Shown here: piece by piece, positions 16,058-25,400 of the stretch
How the letters are laid out: every line of letters begins with the position of its first letter
How positions within the stretch are numbered: position 1 is the first letter of the stretch
Assembly: GCF_000282475.1 (NCBI RefSeq)
Contig: NZ_AKJF01000087.1
Coordinates: forward strand, 1-37,640
Source of the DNA: Pseudomonas sp. GM78
Lineage (GTDB): Bacteria; Pseudomonadota; Gammaproteobacteria; Pseudomonadales; Pseudomonadaceae
Length of the DNA: 37,640 nucleotides
Reading direction: 5' to 3'
Translations under genes and position numbers: made by a program
Notes under the pieces: model-generated
The model's input: the letters and a program-made list of their open reading frames with translations, nothing else
Databases searched by the model: none
What the model was told of the DNA's origin: nothing

Positions 16058-16237
16058 TCAGAGCAGCGCCTGTTGCAAAATACTGATGGCCGTTTTCTTG
16101 AGAAGATCTTTCTTCGGGTGAGGGACTGTCACCAGCCCCGGCTTGGTCGGGTGCTTGTAGTGATGATGGCTGCCTCTGATACGTACCAGATACCAGCCGT
16201 CCGCAACGAGTTGGCTAATCAAAAATCGGCTATTCAC
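16058..16237 (-). CDS. hicA: HicA-family mRNA interferase toxin
   Basis: 59-residue toxin with the dsRNA-binding-like HicA fold. The active-site His lies in RIRGSHHHYKHP (about residues 19-30), followed by the conserved VTVPHPKKDLLKKTA segment. It degrades mRNA and halts translation when free of HicB. The start is GTG at 16237 with a strong GGGAGGTG site just upstream. Small size and the GTG start make it easy to overlook. No frameshift or missing key residue is seen, so the pair appears functional. Confidence 0.92.
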   Translation of the reverse strand: MNSRFLISQLVADGWYLVRIRGSHHHYKHPTKPGLVTVPHPKKDLLKKTAISILQQALL

Positions 16238-16265
16238 AACACCTCCCTGTGGTGCGCTAGTGGTT

Positions 16266-16293
16266 ACTATACCTACTGGGCTTATTTAATCAA
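16266..16293 (-). promoter_or_regulatory. Candidate hicAB promoter
   Basis: Read on the minus strand: TTGATT (-35), a 16-bp spacer and TATAGT (-10), ending 29 bp before the hicA start. The area is rich in A+T compared with its surroundings. HicB would be expected to bind here; no unambiguous operator is seen. Confidence 0.5.
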
Positions 16294-16538
16294 CACTATA
16301 ACCACCAAGCTTCCTTGGCTCAGTGAGAGTGCGATAGGAATGGAGTCTAGGAGACCGCTGCAGTCATGGCTTTGGGCAAGCCTGAATGGATGTGGATTGT
16401 GTATTGCGAGGTTTTGCAGGTTGGAGTCAGCTTTGTATTCGCCAAAAAGGCTAATGTCCTATGAAATTTGATAATAAACCCGCGTTTTGAGAAAAAAACG
16501 TTAACGGCTTTCAGTGTGGTCCACCAAATCCCAGGCAC
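16294..16538. other. AT-rich gene-free stretch between hicAB and tRNA-Gly
   Basis: About 245 bp with no convincing coding sequence on either strand and lower GC than the neighbours. It holds an imperfect palindrome (CCAAGCTTCCTTGG) at about 16307. The composition and position next to a tRNA gene suggest an inserted remnant. Confidence 0.5.
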
Positions 16539-16569
16539 AAAAAAACCGGCCCTGAAGGCCGGTTTTTTC
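16539..16569. terminator. Bidirectional terminator behind tRNA-Gly
   Basis: A-run, stem CCGGCC (16546-16551), loop CTGAA, stem GGCCGG (16557-16562) and T-run. It works in both directions and would end the leftward tRNA-Gly transcript. Confidence 0.9.
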
Positions 16570-16616
16570 TATACCTGCATCCCCCGTCAAAAAACAACGT
16601 GAGACAAAAAATTTAT

Positions 16617-16690
16617 TGGAGCGGGTGAAGGGAATCGAACCCTCGTTATCAGCTTGGGAAGCTGGAGTAATGCCATTATACGACACCCGC
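16617..16690 (-). tRNA. tRNA-Gly (anticodon CCC)
   Basis: 74-nt tRNA with encoded CCA end. Read on the minus strand: acceptor GCGGGTG pairs with CACCCGC, anticodon loop TTCCCAA (anticodon CCC, reads GGG), T arm GAGGG-TTCGATT-CCCTT. The strong terminator is about 50 bp downstream. Sequence matches the usual Pseudomonas tRNA-Gly(CCC). Confidence 0.96.
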
Positions 16691-16793
16691 TCAGAGCGGT
16701 GACTTTGTACCAGATGTGCGCGTGGAAATGAAGTTTTTCTTTGCGTTTGATGGCTTTAGCTCGGATGAATCACATACACGACCCAGTGACGGT

Positions 16794-16856
16794 CGTTCGC
16801 GGGCAAGCCTCGCTCCTACGGGATTACGCAAGGGCAGCGGGGCTTGCTCGCGATGA
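16794..16856. repeat. Degenerate REPIN (type A)
   Basis: Two decayed inverted REP arms (GCGGGCAAGCCTCGCTCCTAC and GGGGCTTGCTCGCGATG) between tRNA-Gly and the end of phaG. One arm lacks bases of the core, so this is an old copy. Confidence 0.75.
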
Positions 16857-16863
16857 CGCTACT

Positions 16864-17748
16864 TCAGAGGGACAATGCATGGTGGTCCTGAACGTAGTGG
16901 AAACGCGGTCGGCTTTCGTGCTGGGCCGGCTTCAGGAACCCCAGTAACGCGTTACGGCTGTCTCGGCAGGCGGCTTTGTGTTCCATGTCGAGAAAGTGGC
17001 CGGTTGCATCCAGGGTCGTGAAAGTGGCGTGTTGCACGTGGCCGGCGAACAACCGGGCGTCTTCGGCGGCGGTGTATTCGTCCCATTCGCCGTTCAGGAA
17101 CAGCAGCGGTACGTTGATTTTCTGCGCCGCCTTGTAGAAGCACTGGCGGTCGCTGTGCAGCAGGTCGCTGATGTGGTAGTGCATCTGACCGTATTCGTGA
17201 TCGGCCAGGCTGCTGACGTGGCGGTAGTTGAAGCGCTTGAAAAGCGTCGGCAAGTGTTTGCCAATGGTGCTGTTGACCAGGTTGCCGACCCGGTCACCGT
17301 CGCGGCTGCCGAGGTAATCCACACCGCGCTCGAGGTAGTCGAGCATGTGCGCATTGATCTCAGGGGAGAATGAGCTGATCACGGCTTTTTCGATGCGTCG
17401 TGGCTGTTGGGCCAAGGCGACCAGGGTCGCGGCGCCCCCCCAGGAAAACGACAGCACGTGTTCGGCGGCGAAGTGGTCGATCAGCTCCAGGAGGATCTGC
17501 CCTTCGACTTCCTTGGTCAGCAATTTCTCATGCAGGTTGTGGGCTTTGGACTTGCCCGCGTAGGGCTGGTCGTAGCAGACCACATTGAACTGCGGGTGGA
17601 GGTTCTTCACGGTTTGTGCAAACGACGCAGTCGTGGCCATCGAGCCGTTGACCAGAATAATGGTCTTCTCTGCGGCGTCTGCGCGATAGAACTCCGTGTA
17701 AACCCGATACTGACCCTGTATATCCAACACAGCGATTTCTGGCCTCAT
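16864..17748 (-). CDS. phaG: PhaG: (R)-3-hydroxyacyl-ACP to CoA transfer enzyme for mcl-PHA
   Basis: 294-residue alpha/beta hydrolase closely matching PhaG of P. putida (MRPEIAVLDIQGQYRVYTEF is nearly diagnostic) and related to RhlA. It takes (R)-3-hydroxyacyl groups from fatty-acid synthesis towards CoA for polyhydroxyalkanoate. The likely triad is Ser102 in SFSWGG, Asp in EWDEYT and His in GHFLD, at the same places as in RhlA. The start at 17748 has AGGAG upstream. As is common, it stands alone, away from phaC genes. A 311-bp leader precedes it. Alternative: RhlA-type HAA synthase, less likely as no rhlB is adjacent. Confidence 0.92.
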   Translation of the reverse strand: MRPEIAVLDIQGQYRVYTEFYRADAAEKTIILVNGSMATTASFAQTVKNLHPQFNVVCYDQPYAGKSKAHNLHEKLLTKEVEGQILLELIDHFAAEHVLSFSWGGAATLVALAQQPRRIEKAVISSFSPEINAHMLDYLERGVDYLGSRDGDRVGNLVNSTIGKHLPTLFKRFNYRHVSSLADHEYGQMHYHISDLLHSDRQCFYKAAQKINVPLLFLNGEWDEYTAAEDARLFAGHVQHATFTTLDATGHFLDMEHKAACRDSRNALLGFLKPAQHESRPRFHYVQDHHALSL

Positions 17749-18059
17749 GTCATAAGACTCCTGGCAAGCGGGTATGCGCGCAAATGAGATTGCACGAGCT
17801 TTGTGACAGGTAGGCATACGCCTTGAAATTGTTAGCCCATGTCGATCCAATGCAGCCCGGTCGACGGGTATTGTTATTGGCGGGCAGTCTGCCGGGTGAG
17901 GCCGGAACCCTAGGGTCCCTACCGGCAAAAAGTTTCTAAGAAGTATCTTGTGACTCATCGGTCACATTTCGGCCGACGTCCTGATTCAAGCAGGGGTCAC
18001 GTCATCGCGCAAGTATCTTTGGCAAATTGTTCGACAACTTCTGCTGAGCGGTAGGCTGC
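17749..18059. promoter_or_regulatory. phaG upstream region with hairpins
   Basis: Gene-free 311 bp. It contains a palindrome ACCCTAGGGT (17907-17916) nested in GCCGG/CCGGC arms (17901-17926), the inverted repeat GTGAC-TCATCG-GTCAC (17950-17965) and AGGC-ATAC-GCCT at about 17813-17824. No clear sigma-70 or sigma-54 promoter could be assigned by eye. Confidence 0.45.
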
Positions 18060-18752
18060 TTAGATCAATTCGATCTCTGCATCGCTCAGCGGTCGGTATT
18101 CGCCCGGTTTCAACGCGCCGTCGAGCACCAGCGGGCCCATGCGTTCGCGATGCAGGCGCGTCACCTTGTTGTTGAAGTGACCGAACATGCGCTTGACCTG
18201 GTGGTACCGGCCTTCGACGATGCTCAGGCGCGCGCTTTTAGGGCCCAGCAGCTCTAGCCCGGCGGGTTGGGTGGTGAGGTCTTCGAAGGCGAAATACAGC
18301 CCCTCTCGGAAGGTGATCGCGTATTCGGGGCCGATGTCCTGCTCGGTTTCAACGTAATAGACCTTCGCCAGTTTGGTCTGTGGCTGGGTCAGGCGTCGCG
18401 ACCAACTGCCGTCGTTGGTGATGAGCATCAGGCCGGTGGTGTTGAAATCCAGGCGGCCGGCGATGTGCAAGTCATCCTTGTGCGGTTCCGCGATCAGGTC
18501 GAGTACGGTGCGGTGCTGCGGGTCGCGGGTGGCGCTCACGCACCCGGCGGGTTTGTGCAGCATGAAGTGACGCAGCGGTTTACCGGCTTGCAGCACCTCG
18601 TCGTCGACTTCGACGCGGCTGAATTCGCGAACGTCGGCGTGGGGATCGCTGACGGTCTGGCCGTCGATCCTGACGCGCTTTTCCACCAGCAACAGGCGCA
18701 CCTGCTTTCGGTTGAAGCAGGGCAGGTTGCTGAGAAAACGGTCGACGCGCAT
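18060..18752 (-). CDS. rsuA: 16S rRNA pseudouridine(516) synthase
   Basis: 230-residue RsuA-family enzyme that makes pseudouridine 516 in 16S rRNA. The N-terminal S4 RNA-binding domain is at about 1-58 (MRVDRFLSNLPCFNRKQVRLLL). The catalytic Asp102 lies in HIAGRLDFNTTGLML, the same number as in E. coli RsuA, and the C-terminal motif is EGRYHQVKRMFGHFNNKV. It follows the CWC gene by 36 bp on the same strand and may be part of that transcript. Confidence 0.93.
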   Translation of the reverse strand: MRVDRFLSNLPCFNRKQVRLLLVEKRVRIDGQTVSDPHADVREFSRVEVDDEVLQAGKPLRHFMLHKPAGCVSATRDPQHRTVLDLIAEPHKDDLHIAGRLDFNTTGLMLITNDGSWSRRLTQPQTKLAKVYYVETEQDIGPEYAITFREGLYFAFEDLTTQPAGLELLGPKSARLSIVEGRYHQVKRMFGHFNNKVTRLHRERMGPLVLDGALKPGEYRPLSDAEIELI

Positions 18753-18788
18753 GGATTTGAGGATCAGTGAAGTACGGGGGCGCGCATC

Positions 18789-19007
18789 TTACTTGATCGA
18801 CTGCGCCGTTGCTTGCAGCTGCGCCTCGACCTCGGCGCAACGCGGACACAGGCAGGCAGCGTTGCGCAGTTCGGCGGGCAGCGCCTGGAGCACCGCAGGG
18901 TCGATGCTGACGCCGTAGCACCAGCAGGCCCGGTCAGCGGTTCGTGGGTCGGCCAGGGTGCAGTCGTTGGGTGCGCCGCAGGCGGGGCAGAGGTCAGGCT
19001 TTGTCAT
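18789..19007 (-). CDS. cysteine-rich CWC family protein
   Basis: 72-residue protein with the Cys pattern of the CWC family: CPACGAPNDC near the start, ACWC in the middle and CLCPRC near the end. These Cys sets probably bind zinc. The start at 19007 lies 14 bp inside the 3' end of the diguanylate cyclase gene, in another frame, so translation may be coupled. Function unknown. rsuA follows. Confidence 0.85.
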   Translation of the reverse strand: MTKPDLCPACGAPNDCTLADPRTADRACWCYGVSIDPAVLQALPAELRNAACLCPRCAEVEAQLQATAQSIK

Positions 19008-20487
19008 AAGCAGGATGCGGTAGTTCCACGCAGGTTCGGTTGCGGCCCGATTGTTTGGCCCGATACATCGCATGATCGGCCCGCGACAGCAGTGTGTGCA
19101 AGGTGTCATCGGGTTGCAGGGTGGTCAGGCCGATGCTGACGGTCAGCTGCAAGCGGTTGCCATTGTACGCATAGGGTTGTCGCTCCACATGCCGGCGTAT
19201 TTTCTCGGCGATCACCTGGCCGCCGTCACCGTCGGTGTCCTTGAGCAGCACGATGAATTCCTCGCCGCCCCAGCGACAGACGATGTCGGAGTGGCGCAGG
19301 CAGCTTTCCAGGTCACGGGCGAAGCCGATCAGCACCTGATCGCCGGCCAGGTGGCCGTAGGTATCGTTCAGGGCCTTGAAGTGGTCCAGATCCAGCAGCA
19401 GGGCCGTCAGCGGCCTGGGTTCGCGCTGGGCTTCGTGCATTGCTTGCGCGGCCAGCAGGTCGAAGCCGCGACGGTTGGGCAGTTCCGTCAGGCTGTCGAG
19501 CGCCGCCTGGGTCTGGATCTGGCCCTGGTAGCGTTTGATCACGCGGTGGAGCAGGGCCAGCACGGTCAGTGTGACCACCAGGCAAATCAGCAGGTTGAGG
19601 TACAACGAGCGGCGGATGTCGCTGAGGTCGCCGTCTTCGCGCTTGTCGACGAACAGGTACCAGTTCAGCTCCGGGATGAACCGCACGTTGAGGAAGTGTC
19701 CCTGGCCTTGGCCCGAGTATTCGTAGCTGCCACTGTGGGGCTTGGGCAGTTGGCTGAGCAGGTCTTTCATGCTGTCGAGTTCGGCCAGGGTCTGCCCGGC
19801 CAGGGCACCTTGCGGTCCGCCCTCGGCCCCGGTGAGCACCAGGCGGCCGAAGGTGTCGACGAAGTACACGCTGCGCTGGTAACGCTGCTGGTATTTGTCG
19901 ATCAGCTTGATCACCGCATCGACCGTCAGCCCGACACCCGCGGCACCAATGAAGCGGTTGTGGTAGTCGTAGACCTTGTAGTTGATGAAGACGGTCAGGT
20001 TGTCCTTGTTGGCGAGGTCCGGGTCGACGTTGATCTCGTACGGGTCCTTCATATCACGGACACGGAAGTACCAGGCATCCCGGGGCTCGGTGGTCTTGAC
20101 CTGCTTGAGCACGCCCTTGGCGTGGTAGTAGGTCAGGCTGGCCTCAGAGACGAAAAACGCCGTGTAGGCACCGTAGTGGGTCATGACCTCGTCGAGGTAG
20201 CGGGTCATCTGCCCGGTGTCGCGTTCGCCGTTGACCACCCAGTCGCGCATGAAGGTGTCGCGGGACATCATCGAGGAAATCAGGATCGGCCTGACCAGGT
20301 CTTTCTGGATTTCCGAGTAGACGGTGTCCGAGGTCAGCGGCAACTCGGTATTGACGATGTTGTCGCGGATCGACGCCCGCGAGGCGTAGTAACTGAGAAA
20401 GGAGGTGGCCAGGAAGCCTGCGCCCAGCAACGCGACCAGTGTGAGGACCAACGACCGTTGGGAATACAGCGGCGAGCGAAGTGGCAT
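18994..20487 (-). CDS. membrane diguanylate cyclase with periplasmic dCache sensor
   Basis: 497-residue inner-membrane enzyme. TM1 is at about 12-32, a periplasmic double-Cache sensor at about 35-290 (DAWYFRVRDMKDPYEINVDPD, VGLTVDAVIKLID), TM2 at about 297-318 and a GGDEF domain at about 330-490. The active site reads GGEEF at 407-411 and the inhibitory site RHSD lies five residues upstream, so it should make cyclic di-GMP with product feedback. The start at 20487 has a modest GGAA site. The ligand is unknown; dCache domains often bind amino acids or small acids. Confidence 0.92.
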   Translation of the reverse strand: MPLRSPLYSQRSLVLTLVALLGAGFLATSFLSYYASRASIRDNIVNTELPLTSDTVYSEIQKDLVRPILISSMMSRDTFMRDWVVNGERDTGQMTRYLDEVMTHYGAYTAFFVSEASLTYYHAKGVLKQVKTTEPRDAWYFRVRDMKDPYEINVDPDLANKDNLTVFINYKVYDYHNRFIGAAGVGLTVDAVIKLIDKYQQRYQRSVYFVDTFGRLVLTGAEGGPQGALAGQTLAELDSMKDLLSQLPKPHSGSYEYSGQGQGHFLNVRFIPELNWYLFVDKREDGDLSDIRRSLYLNLLICLVVTLTVLALLHRVIKRYQGQIQTQAALDSLTELPNRRGFDLLAAQAMHEAQREPRPLTALLLDLDHFKALNDTYGHLAGDQVLIGFARDLESCLRHSDIVCRWGGEEFIVLLKDTDGDGGQVIAEKIRRHVERQPYAYNGNRLQLTVSIGLTTLQPDDTLHTLLSRADHAMYRAKQSGRNRTCVELPHPAYDKA

Positions 20488-20596
20488 GGCAGTTCCATTG
20501 TCAGCAATCCGATGGCAGGCATTCTAAGGGCTATCGGGGGAAATAACTGCTCCATGTACGTCGCGAATGGTCGTTCCCATGCATTACGCAAACAAT

Positions 20597-20689
20597 CCCT
20601 GTAGGAGCTGCCGCAGGCTGCGATCTTTTGACGTTGCTCTTTCGACAGCAAAAATCAAAAGATCGCAGCCTGCGGCAGCTCCTACAGGG
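20597..20689. repeat. REPIN (type B) after the guanidine operon
   Basis: Inverted pair containing GTAGGAGCTGCCGCAGGCTG and its complement plus ATCTTTTGA next to the core, with a spacer of about 20 bp. It ends 6 bp from the allophanate hydrolase stop and may serve as the 3' end of the operon mRNA. Confidence 0.92.
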
Positions 20690-20695
20690 AGCGGG

Positions 20696-22474
20696 TCAGG
20701 CGAGGGTTTTCAGGTAGGCCCGCCAACCGCCCAAATGGCTGATATCCGCCGCCCCCTCCAACCCATAGGCCTCGCAGATAAACCCGCTTTCCCAGCGGCC
20801 ATCCGCCAGCTGCACCTTGCCCAGTCCCAACGGTGCCGGGATGCCGGTCAGGAACGAACCCAGTTCGCTGCTCGGCAGTTCCCAGACCTCCACGGCAACC
20901 GCCACGCCGCCGTCCTTGACCCGAACCATGCCCGGACGAAACGGCGGGCCACCGGCCAGGGCATACAGTCGATAGTCGGCTGAGCTGAACGTGCTTTCCA
21001 CCAGGCGCGCGCCACGCTGCTTGAGCTGCAAGTTCAACGCCAAGCCGTCCAGGTGCGCGCCACAGACCACCAGCCGCGCCCGGTCATTGCGCGCAACAGC
21101 GGTCGGCGCCGGGGCCGCCAGTCCTTGCTGGCGCTGCAAGCCATCGGCCAGGCTCAACAGATACTGATCGGTGAACGCCCGCCCGAACAGGGTCACGCCC
21201 CAGGGCAGGCCGTTGTCCATGAAGGCGCTGGGCACGGCGACGGCGGCGTAGTCGAGCAGGTTCATGAAGTTGGTGTAGTAGCCCAGTTCGCTGTTGCGCA
21301 GCACCGGTTCGGCGTCGAGTTCCGCCAGCGTGACCGGGCGGCCAATGGTCGGCGTGACCACGCAATCGAGACCCTCCAGCGCTTTGTCGCACAGGGCTTT
21401 CAGCGCTTGCAGTCGATACTGCGCGCGGAAGGTTTGCACACCGCTGACCGCCGGTGCCTTGGCCAGTACGGCGCGGATCACCGGCAACACGGCTTGCGGG
21501 TTTTCCTCCATCAGCTCGCCGGCCACGCTATAGCGCTCGGCGACCCAAGGGCCTTCGTACAGCAAGCGCGCCGCTTCGAGGAATGGCGACAGGTCCAGCT
21601 CCACGGCTTCGCCGCCCAAGGCCTTGAGTTGCTCGACGGCATCGGCGAACAACAACGGGCCTTCAGCGCAGCCGAAAAATTCCAGGTCTTGCGCCCGGGG
21701 CACACCGAAACGGAACGCGCGCATTGCGCCGAACGCCGACCCGTCATTCCACAACGGATTGCTGCGGCTGTAGGCGTCCCGTGGGTCGAGTTTCGCGGTC
21801 AATGCAAGCAACTGGCTCGCCTCCCGGGCGGTCGCGGTAAAGGTCGTCACGCAATCGAGAGTGCGACAGGCCGGCACCACACCAGCGGTGGAAACCAGGC
21901 CCTTGGTGGCTTTCATCCCCACCAGATTGTTCAACGCCGCCGGCACGCGCCCGGAGCCTGCGGTGTCGGTGCCCAGGGAAAAGCTCGCGACACCGAGCGC
22001 CACCGCCAGTGAAGAACCGGCGCTGGAACCACCGGACGGATACTCCGGCAGCACGCTGTTGGGGCACGCGCCATAGGGCGAGCGAGTGCCGTTCAGGCCG
22101 GTGGCGAACTGATCGAGGTTGGTCTTGCCCAGGGGCAAGGCGCCCAGCGTCAGCAGTTGCTCGACGATGGTCGCCGAACGTTGCGGTACGTAGGCAAACG
22201 CCGGACAGGCCGCGGTGGTTGTAATGCCCGCCAGGTCGATGTTGTCCTTGATCGCGAACGGCACGCCGTACAGTGGCAGGCTGTCGATGTCGCGGCCGTC
22301 GAGGGCGGCGAGGTAGGGTTCCAGTTCTTCGGCGCTGAGCAAATGGATGAACAGGCGATAGTCCGGGTTCAGTGCCGCCGCTTTGTCCCGAAGGCTCAGC
22401 AGCAATTGACGGGGGGTGGTGCTGCCGTCGCGGTAGGCGTTGCGCAGGGCGTCGAGTTGCAGATTGATGTTCAT
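20696..22474 (-). CDS. atzF: allophanate hydrolase
   Basis: 592-residue amidase-signature enzyme that hydrolyses allophanate to ammonia and CO2. Residues about 20-450 form the amidase core with the Ser-Ser-Lys set: Lys in PFAIKDN, cis-Ser in SGGSSAGS and the nucleophile in GTDTAGSGRVPAA. Residues about 465-592 are the C-terminal domain of AtzF-type allophanate hydrolases (ARLVVCGAHLDGLALN). The start at 22474 has AAAGGA 8 nt upstream; the ATG at 22483 would overlap that site. It follows the carboxylase gene by 24 bp and completes the pathway. It is a separate protein here, not fused to the carboxylase as in yeast. Confidence 0.95.
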   Translation of the reverse strand: MNINLQLDALRNAYRDGSTTPRQLLLSLRDKAAALNPDYRLFIHLLSAEELEPYLAALDGRDIDSLPLYGVPFAIKDNIDLAGITTTAACPAFAYVPQRSATIVEQLLTLGALPLGKTNLDQFATGLNGTRSPYGACPNSVLPEYPSGGSSAGSSLAVALGVASFSLGTDTAGSGRVPAALNNLVGMKATKGLVSTAGVVPACRTLDCVTTFTATAREASQLLALTAKLDPRDAYSRSNPLWNDGSAFGAMRAFRFGVPRAQDLEFFGCAEGPLLFADAVEQLKALGGEAVELDLSPFLEAARLLYEGPWVAERYSVAGELMEENPQAVLPVIRAVLAKAPAVSGVQTFRAQYRLQALKALCDKALEGLDCVVTPTIGRPVTLAELDAEPVLRNSELGYYTNFMNLLDYAAVAVPSAFMDNGLPWGVTLFGRAFTDQYLLSLADGLQRQQGLAAPAPTAVARNDRARLVVCGAHLDGLALNLQLKQRGARLVESTFSSADYRLYALAGGPPFRPGMVRVKDGGVAVAVEVWELPSSELGSFLTGIPAPLGLGKVQLADGRWESGFICEAYGLEGAADISHLGGWRAYLKTLA

Positions 22475-22498
22475 GGTATTCATCCTTTCGAAATGGGT

Positions 22499-25400
22499 TC
22501 AGTCGAGTTCCAGCACCACGACGCGTTGTCCGGCACGCACCGCCGAACCCGGCTGCACGCGAATCTCCCGCACCACGCCGGCTATGGGCGCGAGCAGCGG
22601 GATTTCCATCTTCATCGACTCCAGGATCACCAGCACATCACCGGCCTCGACCCGGTTCCCGGCTTGCACCTGAACCTGCCAGAGGTTGCCAGCGATGTGG
22701 CTGTCGACGCTCAGTTGACCGCTGGCCAGTGGCGCGTCTTCGGTCACCTCCGGGGCCAGTTCTTCGCTGTCGAAATGCGCCTGGCCGCTGGCGATCCAGC
22801 GTTCGCGTTCGGCGTTGAATGCGCTTTTTTGCTGATCGCGAAAGGCGTTGATGCCCTGGGCCTCCTGCGCCAGGAAGGCCTGGTAATCAGCCAGGTTCAG
22901 CTGACTGTGCTCGATGTTCAGGTGGAAGCGCCCGAGGGGGAAATCCCGGCGAATGCGCAACAGTTCATCGGCGCTGACCGGGTAGAAACGGATCTGGTCG
23001 AAGAAGCGCAGCAGCCAGGGTTTGCCATCGAACGCGGCGACTTCGCGGTAGCGATTCCACATCTGCAGGGTACGCCCGACGAACTGATAACCGCCGGGGC
23101 CTTCCATGCCGTACACGCACATGTAGGCGCCACCGATGCCCACCGAATTTTCCGCGGTCCAGGTGCGGGCCGGGTTGTATTTGGTGGTCACCAGGCGATG
23201 GCGCGGATCGAGCGGGGTGGCGACCGGGGCCCCGAGGTAGACATCGCCCAGGCCCATCACCAGGTAGCTTGCGTCGAACACCGTGCGTTGCACCTGATCG
23301 AGGTTCGGCAGGTCGTTGATGCGGCGGATGAACTCCAGGTTGCTCGGGCACCAGGGGGCGTCCTTGCGCACGGTGGTCATGTATTTCTCGATGGCCAACT
23401 GACAGGCCGGGTCGTCCCAGGACAGCGGCAAGTGGACGATGCGCGAGGGCACCTGCAGGTCTTTGGCGGCGCACACGGCGTCCCATTCGCCGGCGACGAT
23501 GCCGAGCAGGTCCGCCAGTGGCAGTTGCTCGGGTTGGTAGTGCACTTGCAGCGAGCGGATACCTGGGGTGAGGTCGATCACGCCGTGCAGGTGTTTGCTT
23601 TCCAGGGCCTGCATGAGGGCGTGGGCGCGAAAACGCAGGACGAGGTCGAGCTCGGGGGCGCCGATTTCCAGGAGCAGGTGTGTATCGCCCGACAGCCGTG
23701 CAACGAGCCGCGTGTCTCCCTGATCCAACTCCAAAACAACAGGCGACACAATCCCCTGTAGGAGTGAGCCTGCTCGCGATAGCGGTGTGTCAGTCTCATC
23801 AACGTTGGCTGTGCTGCCGTCATCGCGAGCAGGCTCACTCCCACAGGGGGAATTCCATTTCACGGCGAGGTTGCGGGCGGTCTTGAGATCGACCGGTTGG
23901 AACTGCACCTTGTCGCCCGCCTTGAGCTGCCCCAGCTGCCAAAGATCCGCCTCGATCACCGTCACCGGGCACACGAATCCGCCCAGGCTCGGACCGTCCG
24001 GCCCCAGGATCACCGGCATGTCGCCGGTGAAATCCACTGCGCCGATGGCGTACGGATTGTCGTGGATGTTCGACGGATGCAAGCCTGCTTCCCCCCCGTC
24101 AGCCCGCACCCATTCCGGTTTCGGCCCGATAAGACGCACGCCGGTGCGGCTGGAGTTGAAATGCACTTCCCACTGGGTCGCGAAGAACGTGCCGATGTAG
24201 TTTTCCGTGAAGTATTCAGGCGCTCCATGGGGGCCGTAGATCACGCGAATTTGCCGTACGGCTGGCAACTCAGGGATTTCAGGCAGTTGCGCACCGACGC
24301 TGCGGTCGTTCAGCGTCGGCAGGTGCAACACATCACCCGCTCGCAAGGCACGGCCGCCATGCCCGCCAAACTGGCCGAGGGTGAAGGTACTTTTGCTGCC
24401 CAGGTAATCCGGCACCTGCAAGCCACCGCGCACGCACAGATAGCTGCGCGCACCAGCACCGGCAATCGTGCCGAGGTTTAACGTGGCACCGGCCGGAATC
24501 AACAACGCCGTGTTCATCGCCACGCTTTCGCCGTTCAGCGCCAGCGCAATCACTGCGCCCGTGACGGCAACGACCGCGTCGCAGTTGAAGCGCAGCAACG
24601 GCCCGCTCATGGTGATTTCCAGCGCGGCAAAGCCTTCGTCATTGCCCAGCAACAGGTTACCCAGGCGCAACGCGCGACTGTCCATCGGCCCCGATGGCGG
24701 TACGCCTACCGCCCAATAGCCAAGGCGGCCGGGATAGTCCTGGACGCTGGTCTGGGTGCCGGCGCTGAGCACTTCGAAGGTGTTGGCCTGATACATCAGG
24801 CCTTCCAGGCAACGGGTCCACGGCTGACCGCTGGCGAAGGGCGCATCGAGCAGAATCTGCCTCAGGTAATCACAGTTGGTTTCCACCCCGTAGAGCAGGC
24901 TTTCACCCAAGGCCTGGTGCAGATCGGCAGCCGCTTGTTCGCGGGTCGGTGCCCAACTGATGAGCTTGGCGATCATCGGATCGAAGTAGGGCGGGATCTC
25001 GCAGCCGGCCTCGACCCAGGTGTCGATCCGCAGGTGTTTGCCATCGGCGACGGGGAAATTGACCGCAGTGAGTAAGCCGGGGCTCGGTTGGAAATCCCGA
25101 CCCGGGTCTTCGGCATACAGCCGTGCCTGAATCGCATGACCCTCGGCTTTCAATCCCCGGCTCAACTCGCTCAACGGCGGCAGATCACCGGCCGCCAGTT
25201 GCACCATCCAGCGCACCAGGTCGACGCCCCAGACTTGTTCGGTGACGCCGTGTTCCACCTGCAAGCGGGTGTTCACTTCAAGGAAGTAGAACCGCCGGGC
25301 ATCGCTGTCGAACACGAACTCGACCGTGCCGGCGCTGCGGTAATTCACCGCCTTGGCCAGTTTTATCGCCGCCGCGCACAGTTCGTCGGCCATGCCCTCG

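Noticed and set aside
16073-16471. 132-codon plus-strand frame over hicA and the AT-rich gap
   Set aside because: Antisense to hicA, no ribosome site, no family-like motif.
16501-16686. 61-codon minus-strand frame MSYNGITPASQADNEG...
   Set aside because: It is the translation of the tRNA-Gly gene and its terminator.
19051-20604. 517-codon plus-strand frame
   Set aside because: Shadow of the diguanylate cyclase gene on a GC-rich strand; Val/Gln/His-rich composition without domains.
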